Source: Bacillus sp. REN16 | Lineage (GTDB): Bacteria > Bacillota > Bacilli > Bacillales > Bacillaceae_L | Direction: 5' to 3' | NCBI RefSeq assembly: GCF_020731355.1 | Contig: NZ_JAJFZK010000011.1 | Location: forward strand, 397-64,396 | DNA length: 64,000 nt | Part shown: in pieces, positions 8,442 to 17,524 of the stretch | Layout: every line of letters begins with the position of its first letter | Numbering within the stretch: the stretch's first letter is position 1 | Program-made: the position numbers and the translations under genes | Notes under the pieces: generated by a model | What the model was told of the DNA's origin: nothing | Database searches by the model: none | Seen by the model: the letters and a program-made list of their open reading frames with translations, nothing else

Positions 8442-8480
8442 AAAAAAGAAAAAGACCTAACCTCATAAGTGAAGTTAGGC
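8442..8480 (-). terminator. Terminator of the first DUF2294 gene
   Basis: On the minus strand CCTAACTTC...GAGGTTAGG is followed by TCTTTTTCTTTTTTT. Confidence 0.8.
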
Positions 8481-8528
8481 CATGTCGAAGGCTTGTCTGA
8501 CGTTAAGACATCCTCGCATTTACCATGT

Positions 8529-9209
8529 TTATTTTAAAATAAAACAAATTAAGCTGTTATCATGTTTAAAGTTCCAGTCAACAAATATATCGTTAACCTC
8601 TCGGTGAAATAATTGATCAAATTTTCCATAGTGGTGCAGATAACTTTTTTCAAGATCGTCCTTTGTAAAATGGAGCTCCTTTTCAAACCCTGACTCGATT
8701 AACGCCTTTTCAATCGGAACCAAGATTCCTTCACGCTTCACAATAAAAATCCTCGGAGAAATTTGAAAACTAAGTGTTTCCTCCGGCGTCTTTTCGACAA
8801 GAAGGCTAATCCGAGCAACTTCAGATTCAAGTAGTGAAAAATCAACTTCCTTATTCATTTCCATTTGTACTAATGTGTCTTCCAACTCTGCAATTATGAC
8901 GCCCGTATTATTCGGAAAGTTCCAATCATGAAAAAACGTCTTTACCTCTGTTTCAAGGGACACCTGAAATACACCCTTTAATTCAGGTAATATGCTTTTA
9001 ATCACAACATCCCTTGCATGATCCACCTGAACATGATGATTCTCCTGCAAAAGAGCCTCTTCCATCGGTGAGACAAAACCACGGATATGCAGGACCAAAA
9101 AATGATCAGCTGTAACCGCAAAACAAGACTCGGGTCCCCGTCCAAATTTATTGCGAAGGAGTTTGCTTGTGTAACTGCTTATGTATTTTAATTTTTCCTG
9201 TAAATCCAT
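8529..9209 (-). CDS. DUF2294 protein, two tandem domains (paralogue 1)
   Basis: The 226-aa soluble product consists of two copies of one ~100-residue domain. Copy 1 runs from NKFGRGPESCFAVTADHFLVL to FFHDWNFPNNTGVIIAEL. Copy 2 runs from ISPRIFIVKREGILVPIEKAL to IFVDWNFKHDNSLICFILK. Both share the [FI]F.DWNF....TG/NS signature of DUF2294, a family with no established biochemical role. A paralogue lies just upstream (9350-10039), each with its own RBS, so this is a local gene duplication on top of an internal one. ATG 9209 is preceded by a weak purine-rich RBS (AAAGGTGGGAATCAC). Confidence 0.8.
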   Translation of the reverse strand: MDLQEKLKYISSYTSKLLRNKFGRGPESCFAVTADHFLVLHIRGFVSPMEEALLQENHHVQVDHARDVVIKSILPELKGVFQVSLETEVKTFFHDWNFPNNTGVIIAELEDTLVQMEMNKEVDFSLLESEVARISLLVEKTPEETLSFQISPRIFIVKREGILVPIEKALIESGFEKELHFTKDDLEKSYLHHYGKFDQLFHREVNDIFVDWNFKHDNSLICFILK

Positions 9210-9349
9210 GTGATTCCCACCTTTAGGGATTCACCACAATAACTAATGACTTTATATTCATCAGCCTTTATTATTGTAGCATCGATTCCCTTTCATTTCC
9301 ATGTTTACAGATAGTTTGTCTACTTTGATGGGAAATATGAAAACAAGCT

Positions 9350-10039
9350 CTATTTACAATGAAATATTTTAAAGCTTTCATCTTTTTCGTAATTCCAAAT
9401 CATAAAAATATCAGTAATTTCATTTTTGATGATTTTATTGAATCGGTAAAGATTTGTATCGTATCTGCTTCGGATTCTATTCTCTCTTTCTTCAAGAATG
9501 TGCATCCCTTTTTCAATCAGTAATCTTTCAATCGGCAGTAAGTAGCCAGCACTTCTTATGATATAAATCTTTTCACCAATCTTTGCGAAAGTCTGTTCCT
9601 TTGGTTGATATTGATAAAATTCACTTTGCTTACTAATTTCGTTTCGAAGCAACATAAATTCAAGCGAATTTTCACCTTCAAATTTCTGTTCTGATTTAAC
9701 GACAGCAAGCAGAACACCTGTATTTTTAAAAAAATTCCAGTCCTGATATAATTGGCTGATTTGTTTATTACATGTCTCTTCCAACATTTCCTGTATTGGG
9801 TCTAAAAGGTCTTCCATGATGGAACTTCGGATTCTGATAGCAGTCTCAAAATCCTCTTTCTTTGTAAGTTCGCATTCAATTTTTGTCATAAACTTCTTGA
9901 TATGAACGACAATGTATTGTTCCGAAATCGATGTATAACAAGTTTCCGGTCCTTTACCAAACTTTGATTTTATTAGTTTACTAACATAGCTGCTAATCTG
10001 TGTTAATTCTTCCTGTTTTGTAATGCTACTCCTCGACAT
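9350..10039 (-). CDS. DUF2294 protein, two tandem domains (paralogue 2)
   Basis: The 229-aa paralogue of the next gene has matching landmarks: SKFGKGPETCYTSISEQYIVVH, LYQDWNFFKNTGVLLAVV in copy 1, and IIRSAGYLLPIERLLIEKGM with DIFMIWNYEKDESFKIF in copy 2. The second copy has diverged (WNY instead of WNF). I place the start at ATG 10039 (MSRSSITK), because AGGAGG lies 10 nt before it; an in-frame ATG at 10066 encodes only MRFRRKKGS and overlaps that RBS. Function is unknown. Confidence 0.78.
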   Translation of the reverse strand: MSRSSITKQEELTQISSYVSKLIKSKFGKGPETCYTSISEQYIVVHIKKFMTKIECELTKKEDFETAIRIRSSIMEDLLDPIQEMLEETCNKQISQLYQDWNFFKNTGVLLAVVKSEQKFEGENSLEFMLLRNEISKQSEFYQYQPKEQTFAKIGEKIYIIRSAGYLLPIERLLIEKGMHILEERENRIRSRYDTNLYRFNKIIKNEITDIFMIWNYEKDESFKIFHCK

Positions 10040-10067
10040 GCTCCCCTTCTTCCTCCTAAAACGCAAT

Positions 10068-10109
10068 AAAAAATGGCCTAACCTCTACACAAATAGAAGC
10101 TAGGCCATG
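10068..10109 (-). terminator. Terminator downstream of the flippase gene
   Basis: Minus strand: GGCCTAGCTTC...GAGGTTAGGCC followed by ATTTTTTATT. The stem resembles the 8442-8480 terminator, so the two are related. Confidence 0.75.
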
Positions 10110-10264
10110 GTTAGACTTAATCGTATTCTACCATTTACCAGTCTTTACGAAATTTATTTTAAAATTTTATAATCACATGTTCAATAAAATATATGAATAA
10201 TGACAGCTAGACATTATTCTTGCTCATTATATCACGAAGCCCCCTTTATAACAAATAAAATGAA

Positions 10265-11593
10265 TCAAACTGCGGTCCCCAAGACCTTTGTGGAAATCAC
10301 GGAAACGCCAATTTTTCTGCAGATGGTGACGTAATGCATCAGTGCAAGTAAGACCGCCCCCATGTTCATGCCGATGATGATTCCTTCCATTTGTAATGTT
10401 TGAAGGGAACCCAAGGCAAACATAATTCCAAAAGACACGACTGTTGACCATACATTATGGATGAAGGCATCCTTCACTAATCCAAGTCCGATTAAGTACG
10501 CCTGCATTGGAATAAGGAAGAAATGGAATAAGAAATATGGCCACAGCATTTGTAAATAGACCGTCGCTGCTGATGATTCAAAGAAAATATGGGTGAGCGG
10601 TTCGGCAAAATAGTAGAAAATCACACATGCAGGAATTCCGTATAGGAAAGTCATTCTCATCACCTGTTGGAGCAGGGATCGCAGCATCGACATGTCCCGT
10701 TTGGAATAAGCTTCAGAAACCGTTGGAATTAACACTATCAGCAATGAATGAGCAATAAATGCTGGGAAAAATCCAATTGTTAAGGCCACCCCTGTCATCA
10801 ACCCAAAATGCTCGGTTGCCACTGCCGTAGTCATACCCGCTTTTAGCAGGGCTGCTTTAATAAGAAATGGCTGAACCGCATGTGAAATGGCATGGAAGAT
10901 ACGCATTCCCGTTGTCGGCAAGGATACCGCAAGCAGGTTATTCCGCACCACTTTTCCACTTAAATTAGATCCTGGTCTTTGCCCCAATTTGCGATAATGG
11001 ATGAGATATTCAAAGCCTAAATAACCAAATACGATTAAATCACTTGCTACAATGGTACATAGGGCAATTAAAATAGAAGTTTGAATTTCAAATTCAAGTA
11101 ATTGATAAATGAACACTAACAAAATTAGTTGCACGGCCTTACGCAGAAAGTTCGCAAAGGCAATGCGTCCCATTGATTGAATCCCCATAAAGTAACCCCT
11201 GGCAATCGATAAAAACGAAACAATCGGGATAAAGATGATAACTAACCATTTCACAAATGGATGGTAATCATCGAATAATGGGATAACCGGTAAAATAACA
11301 AATGCCAAGGAAATAATAATTGCCGTAAACACCGTTGTTAAAACGGTGGCATGCTTTAACATGCTGCGGTGGTACCTTTCCTCTTTTTCAGCAACAAATT
11401 TTGAGATGGATACAGGCAGCTCAAGACTTGCCAAGATAACAACTAAAAAAATGGATGGCAGGATTGTCATATAGAGGCCCATTCCATGCCCGCCGAGTTC
11501 TTTTGCTAGAACGAGATTGATAAAAAATTCAACACATTCTCCAATAAATGCCGCAACGATCAATAACAATGTCCCTTTAAAAAATGTCTTCAT
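10265..11593 (-). CDS. MOP-superfamily lipid/oligosaccharide flippase (SpoVB-like)
   Basis: The 442-aa product has about 12-14 hydrophobic helices and typical polysaccharide-transporter motifs: LLLIVAAFIGECVEFFINLVL at the N-terminus, LPVSISKFVAEKEER after helix 2, and RGYFMGIQSMGRIAFANFLRK. Bacillus relatives are SpoVB, YtgP/MurJ-like and YkvU proteins, which flip lipid-linked wall precursors; SpoVB acts in spore cortex synthesis. It is shorter than SpoVB (about 518 aa), so I leave it at family level. It has a purine-poor RBS and sits alone on its strand. A divergent yfmM starts 220 bp upstream. Confidence 0.8.
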   Translation of the reverse strand: MKTFFKGTLLLIVAAFIGECVEFFINLVLAKELGGHGMGLYMTILPSIFLVVILASLELPVSISKFVAEKEERYHRSMLKHATVLTTVFTAIIISLAFVILPVIPLFDDYHPFVKWLVIIFIPIVSFLSIARGYFMGIQSMGRIAFANFLRKAVQLILLVFIYQLLEFEIQTSILIALCTIVASDLIVFGYLGFEYLIHYRKLGQRPGSNLSGKVVRNNLLAVSLPTTGMRIFHAISHAVQPFLIKAALLKAGMTTAVATEHFGLMTGVALTIGFFPAFIAHSLLIVLIPTVSEAYSKRDMSMLRSLLQQVMRMTFLYGIPACVIFYYFAEPLTHIFFESSAATVYLQMLWPYFLFHFFLIPMQAYLIGLGLVKDAFIHNVWSTVVSFGIMFALGSLQTLQMEGIIIGMNMGAVLLALMHYVTICRKIGVSVISTKVLGTAV

Positions 11594-11815
11594 CTTGTAT
11601 GCCCCTTAACTTTTTTCAATACTATATGAATATGAGACAAGTCCCCAGATTATTTGACTAAAAAGAAATTTTTTACTGTACTACTAATAAACTACCCTTT
11701 CCAACCTCTGGATTTCTCGTTTATAATCGGTATATGTGTAACTTTATTGGACACAAATACGCCAATGCGTATCTGATTATAGTGATAACTAAACTAATGA
11801 AAAAGGTGTAAATAG

Positions 11816-13372
11816 ATGAGTATATTAACAGTTTCGAATGTGAGTCACGGGTTTGGTGATCGTGCGATTTTTAATGATGTGTCGTTTCGTCTGTTAAAGG
11901 GTGAGCATATTGGGTTGATCGGGGCAAATGGTGAAGGTAAATCAACGTTTATGAATATCATCACTGGGAAGCTTGAGCCTGATGCAGGTAAGATTGAATG
12001 GTCAAAAAATGTCCGCGTTGGGTATCTTGATCAGCATACGGTGCTTGAAAAAGGAATGACAATCCGGGATGTGTTAAACAGTGCCTTCAAATATCTTTTC
12101 GATATGGAAGCGGAGATGAATGAGCTTTACGGAAAAATGGGAGAGGTTACTCCAGAAGAGCTTGAAAAAATGCTTGAGGATGTTGGGATTATCCAGGATA
12201 CCCTTACGAATAACGACTTTTATGTGATTGATGCAAAAGTCGATGAGATTGCCCGCGGGTTGGGGCTTGAAGAGATCGGGCTTGAGCGTGACGTTCAAGA
12301 TTTAAGTGGCGGTCAGCGTACCAAAGTTCTCCTTGCGAAGCTTTTACTTGAAAAGCCGGATATTCTTTTACTGGACGAACCGACTAACTATTTAGATGAA
12401 CAGCACATCATCTGGTTAAAACGCTATCTGCTAGAATATGAAAATGCATTTATCCTGATTTCGCATGATATTCCATTTTTAAATAGTGTCATAAATCTTA
12501 TCTATCATATGGAAAATCAGGAACTTAACCGATATGTTGGCGATTATGATAACTTTCAAAAGGTATATGAAGTGAAAAAGCAACAGCTGGAGTCTGCTTA
12601 TAAAAAGCAACAACAGGAAATATCTGAGCTTAAAGACTTTGTTGCCCGAAACAAGGCCCGTGTATCTACAAGAAACATGGCCATGTCCCGTCAGAAGAAG
12701 CTTGATAAAATGGAAGTTATTGAGCTGGCAAAGGAAAAACCAAAACCAGAATTCAATTTTAGAATTGGTAAAACGTCCAGTAAGCTGATTTTTGAAACGA
12801 AGGATCTTGTCATTGGTTATGATGAACCACTTTCAAAGCCTCTTAGCATCCGTATGGAACGTGGCCAAAAGATTGCCTTAGTGGGAGCGAACGGAATCGG
12901 GAAAACGACCTTATTACGAAGCATTTTAGGCATGAACAAGCCGCTTTCCGGAACTGTTGAGCGTGGAGAAAACCAAGAAATCGGCTATTTCGAACAAGAA
13001 ATTAAAGAAGCGAATTATAATACATGTATTGAAGAAATTTGGAGTGAGTTCCCTTCCTTCAACCAATATGAGGTCCGGGCTGCCCTTGCAAAATGCGGTC
13101 TTACGACAAAGCATATTGAAAGTAAGGTTGAAGTATTAAGCGGTGGAGAAAAAGCGAAGGTACGTCTTTGCAAGTTAATCAATAAAGACACAAACATCCT
13201 TCTTCTCGACGAGCCGACAAACCACCTTGATGTCGACGCGAAGGATGAATTAAAACGTGCGCTTAAAGAATATAAAGGAAGCATGCTACTCATCTGCCAC
13301 GAACCTGAATTTTATCAGGATGTTGTGACAGATGTGTGGAATGTTGAATCTTGGACAACAAAGGTATTTTAA
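11816..13372 (+). CDS. yfmM: ABC-F family ATPase YfmM
   Basis: The soluble 518-aa protein has two ABC domains. The first has Walker A GANGEGKST and signature LSGGQRTKVLLAKLL with LLLDEPTNYLD. The second has GANGIGKTT, LSGGEKAKVRLCKL and LLLDEPTNHLD. They are joined by a charged P-site-tRNA-interaction-motif linker (about 240-305). ABC-F proteins bind the ribosomal E-site and rescue or modulate stalled translation. The length and sequence agree with B. subtilis YfmM along the whole protein as I recall it. The RBS AAAAAGGTG lies 8 nt before ATG 11816. It shares a terminator with helD. Confidence 0.93.
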   Translation: MSILTVSNVSHGFGDRAIFNDVSFRLLKGEHIGLIGANGEGKSTFMNIITGKLEPDAGKIEWSKNVRVGYLDQHTVLEKGMTIRDVLNSAFKYLFDMEAEMNELYGKMGEVTPEELEKMLEDVGIIQDTLTNNDFYVIDAKVDEIARGLGLEEIGLERDVQDLSGGQRTKVLLAKLLLEKPDILLLDEPTNYLDEQHIIWLKRYLLEYENAFILISHDIPFLNSVINLIYHMENQELNRYVGDYDNFQKVYEVKKQQLESAYKKQQQEISELKDFVARNKARVSTRNMAMSRQKKLDKMEVIELAKEKPKPEFNFRIGKTSSKLIFETKDLVIGYDEPLSKPLSIRMERGQKIALVGANGIGKTTLLRSILGMNKPLSGTVERGENQEIGYFEQEIKEANYNTCIEEIWSEFPSFNQYEVRAALAKCGLTTKHIESKVEVLSGGEKAKVRLCKLINKDTNILLLDEPTNHLDVDAKDELKRALKEYKGSMLLICHEPEFYQDVVTDVWNVESWTTKVF

Positions 13373-13378
13373 TTTAAA

Positions 13379-13414
13379 AAACGCAAAACACGATTCAGGT
13401 GTTTTGCGTTTTTT
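13379..13414. terminator. Bidirectional terminator yfmM / helD
   Basis: AACGCAAAACAC pairs with GTGTTTTGCGTT and is flanked by T-runs. The helD stop codon (13395-13397) lies in the loop, so the last codons of helD form one arm. Confidence 0.9.
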
Positions 13415-15692
13415 CATATAATTCATCATCCACGTTATCGAGCAGAAAATTGGTAAGGTCAGTTCCGAAAAAATGCAGTCTATGCAATGGACGTGTCATG
13501 GATACATACAGAAGCTTGATGTCGATTTCATTATTATAAAATTTTTCCTCATTTGAATAGACAATCACCGCATCAAATTCTAACCCCTTCGATAAATGCG
13601 AGCTAACAATCACGACTTCTTCTTTGTTAATCTCCTCATTTTCCTTCAAAAGTTGAACAGGGAGATCACTGTGTTTTTTAAAGGCTTTCGCTAACTTCTG
13701 ACACTCCTTATTTGTCTTCCCAATGATTGCGACTGTTTTCATGTTTTCATCGTATAGCTTTCGAATCACTTCTTTTAGTACATTCACAGTTTCTTTTTCA
13801 TCATTATTAATCTGATGAAATATCGGTTTCTCCCCATGGCGAACTACTGGCTCAACCATCGGTAAATCCAGCTTCAACAGTTCGAGTAATTGATTGGCTG
13901 TGTTCATAATTTCGATAGTGGTCCGGTAGCTTTTTTGTAAGGTTTTATAGGTCGCCCTTGGAAAGATTTTATCAAGAACCGGTGCCCAATTATTGATTCC
14001 CCGGTAGGAATGGATCCCTTGCGCTAAATCGCCGACTATCGTGAACATATCCGTTTCGAGAGCTGTTTTTAACGATGCTAACTGAAAATAGCTATAATCC
14101 TGTGCCTCATCAATAACGACATTTCGGGCTTTTAATTCCTTTTTCACTCCATATAGTCTTGCCTTCAAATAAAGGAGAGCAGCTAAATCCTCAAGTTCAT
14201 ATTGCTTTGATTTTTGAAGCTGTTTTTGATAATCCATAAAAAAATGGATTTGCTCATCGTTCAGGTATCCGGAAGCATACGTAGGAAAGTCTGAAAAAAA
14301 CCTTTGAATATAGTAGAAAACATCATGGTGTGGCAGCTTTTTTATATAAGCATTAACGGCGGTCCGGGATTGCTTAGTGATCTCTTCGACAAGCTCTGCT
14401 TTTTTATCAAGAGCTTTCGTCACATAGCGCTTTCGTTTTTCCGGGTCAATCTTCGTTTTAAACAACACGTTATCCAGCTTATCATCATAAAACTTCGTAA
14501 TCTTATGAAGCATGTTTTTCTTTTGCAACCGGACTGTGTTTTGAAGTACCTTTTTTACCTTATCAATCCGCTTATAATAAGGAAGATAACGATATTCATA
14601 GGTCATTAAATGATGGATATCTTTCGCTTTATACAGTCGAAACTTCGAGACAAAGAAGTCCTCTTGCGGCAGTAACGAACTTAATATATCCTCCACATAA
14701 TGCTCCAGCATATCGCGGTACTCGAGAGAACCCTTAAAAGCTGAAATCCACTTAATCATGTCCGGGTTTTTGAATTCGTCATGAATAAAGCCAAGTAGCT
14801 TTCCGTCTGGCTTTGTGAGTTTAACCGGTTTTCCGAGGCATTTTTTCACAAATTCAACATAGGTCGTTTGCAGAATGTGATCAACGCCCAGCTCAGGGAG
14901 TACTTCAGAAATATAATCAATAAAAAGTCGGTTTGGTGCTAGAATCATTAGTTGATCAGGCAAAAAATATTCAGCATAGGTGTAGATAAAATAGGAGATT
15001 CGATGTAGGGCAATCGTTGTTTTCCCACTTCCTGCTGCCCCCTGAACGATGATCGGTTTATTCAAATCAGCACGGATGATGTTATTCTGTTCCTCCTGAA
15101 TCGTTGACACAATATCAGTCAGCCGATTGCTTGCACTCTCTGATAACGATTTTTGGAGAAGCTCATCTGTCGTAGTTAAATCAACATCCCTTATTTCCTC
15201 AAGCTCTCCATCGTCAATGATGAACTGACGTTTTAAGGACAGATAACCCTCGTACTCCTCACCCTCAGCTTGATACGACACTTCTCCTAGACGACCATCA
15301 TAGTAAAGGTTCGCAACTGGAGAGCGCCAATCCACGATAATTGGCTGCTGGGTTTCCTTATCAAAAAGAGATACCTTGCCGAAGTAGAGAATCTCCTCGT
15401 TTCCCGATTCTTCCCGTTTGAAGTTAATCCTGGCAAAATAAGGCTTGTTCCGGTTCCGCTTAAGGTTTCGCACCTCTTCATTCGTCCTTCTTAGCAGGGT
15501 TGAATTCGTTAACATATTCAAATAACTCAAACTGCTATCTTTAAAGTCAACACCTTCCAGGGCTCCCTTCAGGTTTTCCCGAAAGTTTTCCTCGGTTGAC
15601 TCTGAAGCCTGAATCACAATATCCATGTACTTTTTTGTAAAATCCAAGCGCTCTGCTTCTACCTCAAATTCGGTATGTTTCTCCTCCGCCAT
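13395..15692 (-). CDS. helD: RNA polymerase-recycling helicase-like ATPase HelD
   Basis: HelD binds stalled or post-termination RNA polymerase and uses ATP to strip it from nucleic acid. The 765-aa product has an N-terminal coiled coil (about 1-70, the arm entering the secondary channel). A UvrD/Rep-like motor follows: Walker A GAAGSGKTTIALHRISYF, motif II VVIDEAQDYSYFQL, motif III VGDLAQGIHSYRG, and motif VI near LLYVSMTRPLHRLHFFG. The start is ATG 15692 with GGAGGTGGTTGG upstream; the in-frame start 33 nt earlier has no RBS. It is monocistronic and convergent with yfmM. Confidence 0.92.
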   Translation of the reverse strand: MAEEKHTEFEVEAERLDFTKKYMDIVIQASESTEENFRENLKGALEGVDFKDSSLSYLNMLTNSTLLRRTNEEVRNLKRNRNKPYFARINFKREESGNEEILYFGKVSLFDKETQQPIIVDWRSPVANLYYDGRLGEVSYQAEGEEYEGYLSLKRQFIIDDGELEEIRDVDLTTTDELLQKSLSESASNRLTDIVSTIQEEQNNIIRADLNKPIIVQGAAGSGKTTIALHRISYFIYTYAEYFLPDQLMILAPNRLFIDYISEVLPELGVDHILQTTYVEFVKKCLGKPVKLTKPDGKLLGFIHDEFKNPDMIKWISAFKGSLEYRDMLEHYVEDILSSLLPQEDFFVSKFRLYKAKDIHHLMTYEYRYLPYYKRIDKVKKVLQNTVRLQKKNMLHKITKFYDDKLDNVLFKTKIDPEKRKRYVTKALDKKAELVEEITKQSRTAVNAYIKKLPHHDVFYYIQRFFSDFPTYASGYLNDEQIHFFMDYQKQLQKSKQYELEDLAALLYLKARLYGVKKELKARNVVIDEAQDYSYFQLASLKTALETDMFTIVGDLAQGIHSYRGINNWAPVLDKIFPRATYKTLQKSYRTTIEIMNTANQLLELLKLDLPMVEPVVRHGEKPIFHQINNDEKETVNVLKEVIRKLYDENMKTVAIIGKTNKECQKLAKAFKKHSDLPVQLLKENEEINKEEVVIVSSHLSKGLEFDAVIVYSNEEKFYNNEIDIKLLYVSMTRPLHRLHFFGTDLTNFLLDNVDDELYEKTQNT

Positions 15693-15975
15693 CCAACCAC
15701 CTCCAAGTAACAAACAAAAAACCATGAATTAGCTGTAATCCACGGTGTGAAAGAACAAAGTATTCGGACAAAAGACGTATTTTTGATTATAGTATATGAC
15801 TTTCACGATATCAACCCATTTTTTCCTTTTTATAATTTGGAAAGGATTCGATTTTTAGCGCTTTCATATTACGCATTAAAGGAAAATGGTGTATAATTTA
15901 AAGTAAGTTCACAAATTATACACAATCGTTGAATACATATATAAATTAGAAGAAAAAAATAAGGGGGATTATGCT

Positions 15976-16197
15976 ATGATTCGCTTTGGGGTAGCTGCAT
16001 TTTTGAGTGTCTTTTTATTGCTCTTTGAAGGCTTTATTGTAATCAAATTAAAAGGATATACCGGCATTTATTTTGGAGATATTCAACTTTTAGTCAGCGT
16101 ACTCGCAATGAATTTCTTTTTTGCATTTTCCATCTTAACACATATCAAGATTTGGATTGAAAACAAAGGCGCTGAGGAAACACAAAAGCTTGGATAA
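15976..16197 (+). CDS. Small two-helix membrane protein (73 aa)
   Basis: ATG 15976 follows AAGGGGGATTATGCT, a strong RBS. The product has two predicted helices (about 3-25 and 37-57) and a short charged tail ENKGAEETQKLG. A tight hairpin terminator follows. I recognise no family. The 280-bp region upstream back to helD contains no other gene. The RBS plus terminator make it a credible gene. Confidence 0.7.
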   Translation: MIRFGVAAFLSVFLLLFEGFIVIKLKGYTGIYFGDIQLLVSVLAMNFFFAFSILTHIKIWIENKGAEETQKLG

Positions 16198-16204
16198 AAT
16201 ACGC

Positions 16205-16234
16205 AAAAACAGGACGGAGTGGTCCTGTTTTTTT
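16205..16234 (+). terminator. Terminator of the 73-aa gene
   Basis: AAACAGGAC/GTCCTGTTT stem followed by TTTTT. Confidence 0.85.
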
Positions 16235-16263
16235 GTAATGCGAAAAAGATAATGCAACTAGGC

Positions 16264-17490
16264 TTATTGTGAAATCGGCATGAGGATTTCCACTTTTGTG
16301 CCTTTTCCTTCTTTACTTTCAATCTCTATTTTTCCGTGATGTTCTTCAATGATTTTTTTAGACACCATTAAACCTAACCCCGTACCATAGTCCTTCGTTG
16401 TGAAAAATGGTTGAAACAGCTTTTCCTGTACATCCTTGGGTATTCCGAGTCCTTCATCGCATATCCGAATGGAGACTTGATTGTCTGCAACCCGACTTCC
16501 TTCAATCGTCAATTTGCCACCTTCTGGCATGGACTCAAACCCGTTTTTAATAAGATTTAAGAAAACCTGTTTCATCTGTTTCTCATCACATTCAACAGGA
16601 GGAAAAGAGTCATCCACTTTCAATTCAACTTCAATACTTTTCCCCTGTTCAGATTGCTCGATGATCGAAATAACATATTCTAGAAATTCCTTTAAATTGG
16701 AATGCGCCACTTGGATTTGCCGCGGCTTCCCAATAACTAGTAAGTCATTCAAGATTGAATCAATTCGGTCGATTTCTTGCTCCATGATTGAATACTGAAG
16801 ATCATCTTCCTTATGCTTTTCCCGTTGAAGCTGAGTAAAGCCTTTTAATGATGCCAAAGGATTGCGAATCTCATGACCAATCGTCGTCGCCAACTGCCCT
16901 ACAAACGCCAGCTTCTCCTTATTTCGAAGCTCCTCGTGTGTTTCCGTTAGTGCCTTAATATAGGAGTAGAATCGGTTTAGAAGGATGTAGGCAATAAGGG
17001 CTAACAATAAAATTAGCACCATTGGGGCCATCACACTACCATTTCCTAATAATAGACCAATCAAACTATATTTCATTGTAATCCCAATTGAAACCGTCAA
17101 AAAGAATCGTTTATTAATAAAGATCGGAGAAAAGAGCAGCAGGACGACTTCTGCGGCATTCCCGCTGATATAGGATTCTCGCTCCGCAAAGGTAATCACA
17201 TCATCAAATGTTGTAATCACAAAATAAGTCAGCACATACATGTATTTAATGGCAAAAAGCTTGTTTATTTTTTTCAAATAATACGAAGTAGGCAGCAGGA
17301 TAATCATAAAAATATAAACCCAAAAGACTAGTACAGTAGGAAAACCAAGCTTTGCATGAATAACCATCGGATATAAGTAATAATAAACAAAGTCATACAT
17401 AACTAAAACACTATAAAACAATAGCAAATACAGACGTAAAGCTTTCTTCTCTTCGTGCACTAGAAGAGAGCTATGATTTTGATAAGTCAT
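16264..17490 (-). CDS. Six-helix membrane histidine kinase (KinB-like)
   Basis: The 408-aa product begins with a six-helix membrane domain (about residues 18-180) and has no PAS domain. A HisKA domain follows, with its phosphoacceptor His in LATTIGHEIRNPLASLKGFT, then HATPase boxes N (VFLNLIKNGFESM), G1 (RICDEGLGIP) and G2 (GTGLGLMVSKKI). Six helices directly before HisKA resemble the sporulation kinase KinB. The membrane domain is homologous to that of the HD-GYP protein at 18906-20051 (shared SGNA.EV...LFSPIF.NK). I chose ATG 17490, since GTGAGG precedes it. It lies 34 nt after the metalloprotease gene and is probably co-transcribed. No response regulator is adjacent. Confidence 0.87.
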   Translation of the reverse strand: MTYQNHSSLLVHEEKKALRLYLLLFYSVLVMYDFVYYYLYPMVIHAKLGFPTVLVFWVYIFMIILLPTSYYLKKINKLFAIKYMYVLTYFVITTFDDVITFAERESYISGNAAEVVLLLFSPIFINKRFFLTVSIGITMKYSLIGLLLGNGSVMAPMVLILLLALIAYILLNRFYSYIKALTETHEELRNKEKLAFVGQLATTIGHEIRNPLASLKGFTQLQREKHKEDDLQYSIMEQEIDRIDSILNDLLVIGKPRQIQVAHSNLKEFLEYVISIIEQSEQGKSIEVELKVDDSFPPVECDEKQMKQVFLNLIKNGFESMPEGGKLTIEGSRVADNQVSIRICDEGLGIPKDVQEKLFQPFFTTKDYGTGLGLMVSKKIIEEHHGKIEIESKEGKGTKVEILMPISQ

Positions 17491-17524
17491 TTTTTTCCTC
17501 ACTTAGTAATGCATTATGCGTTTA

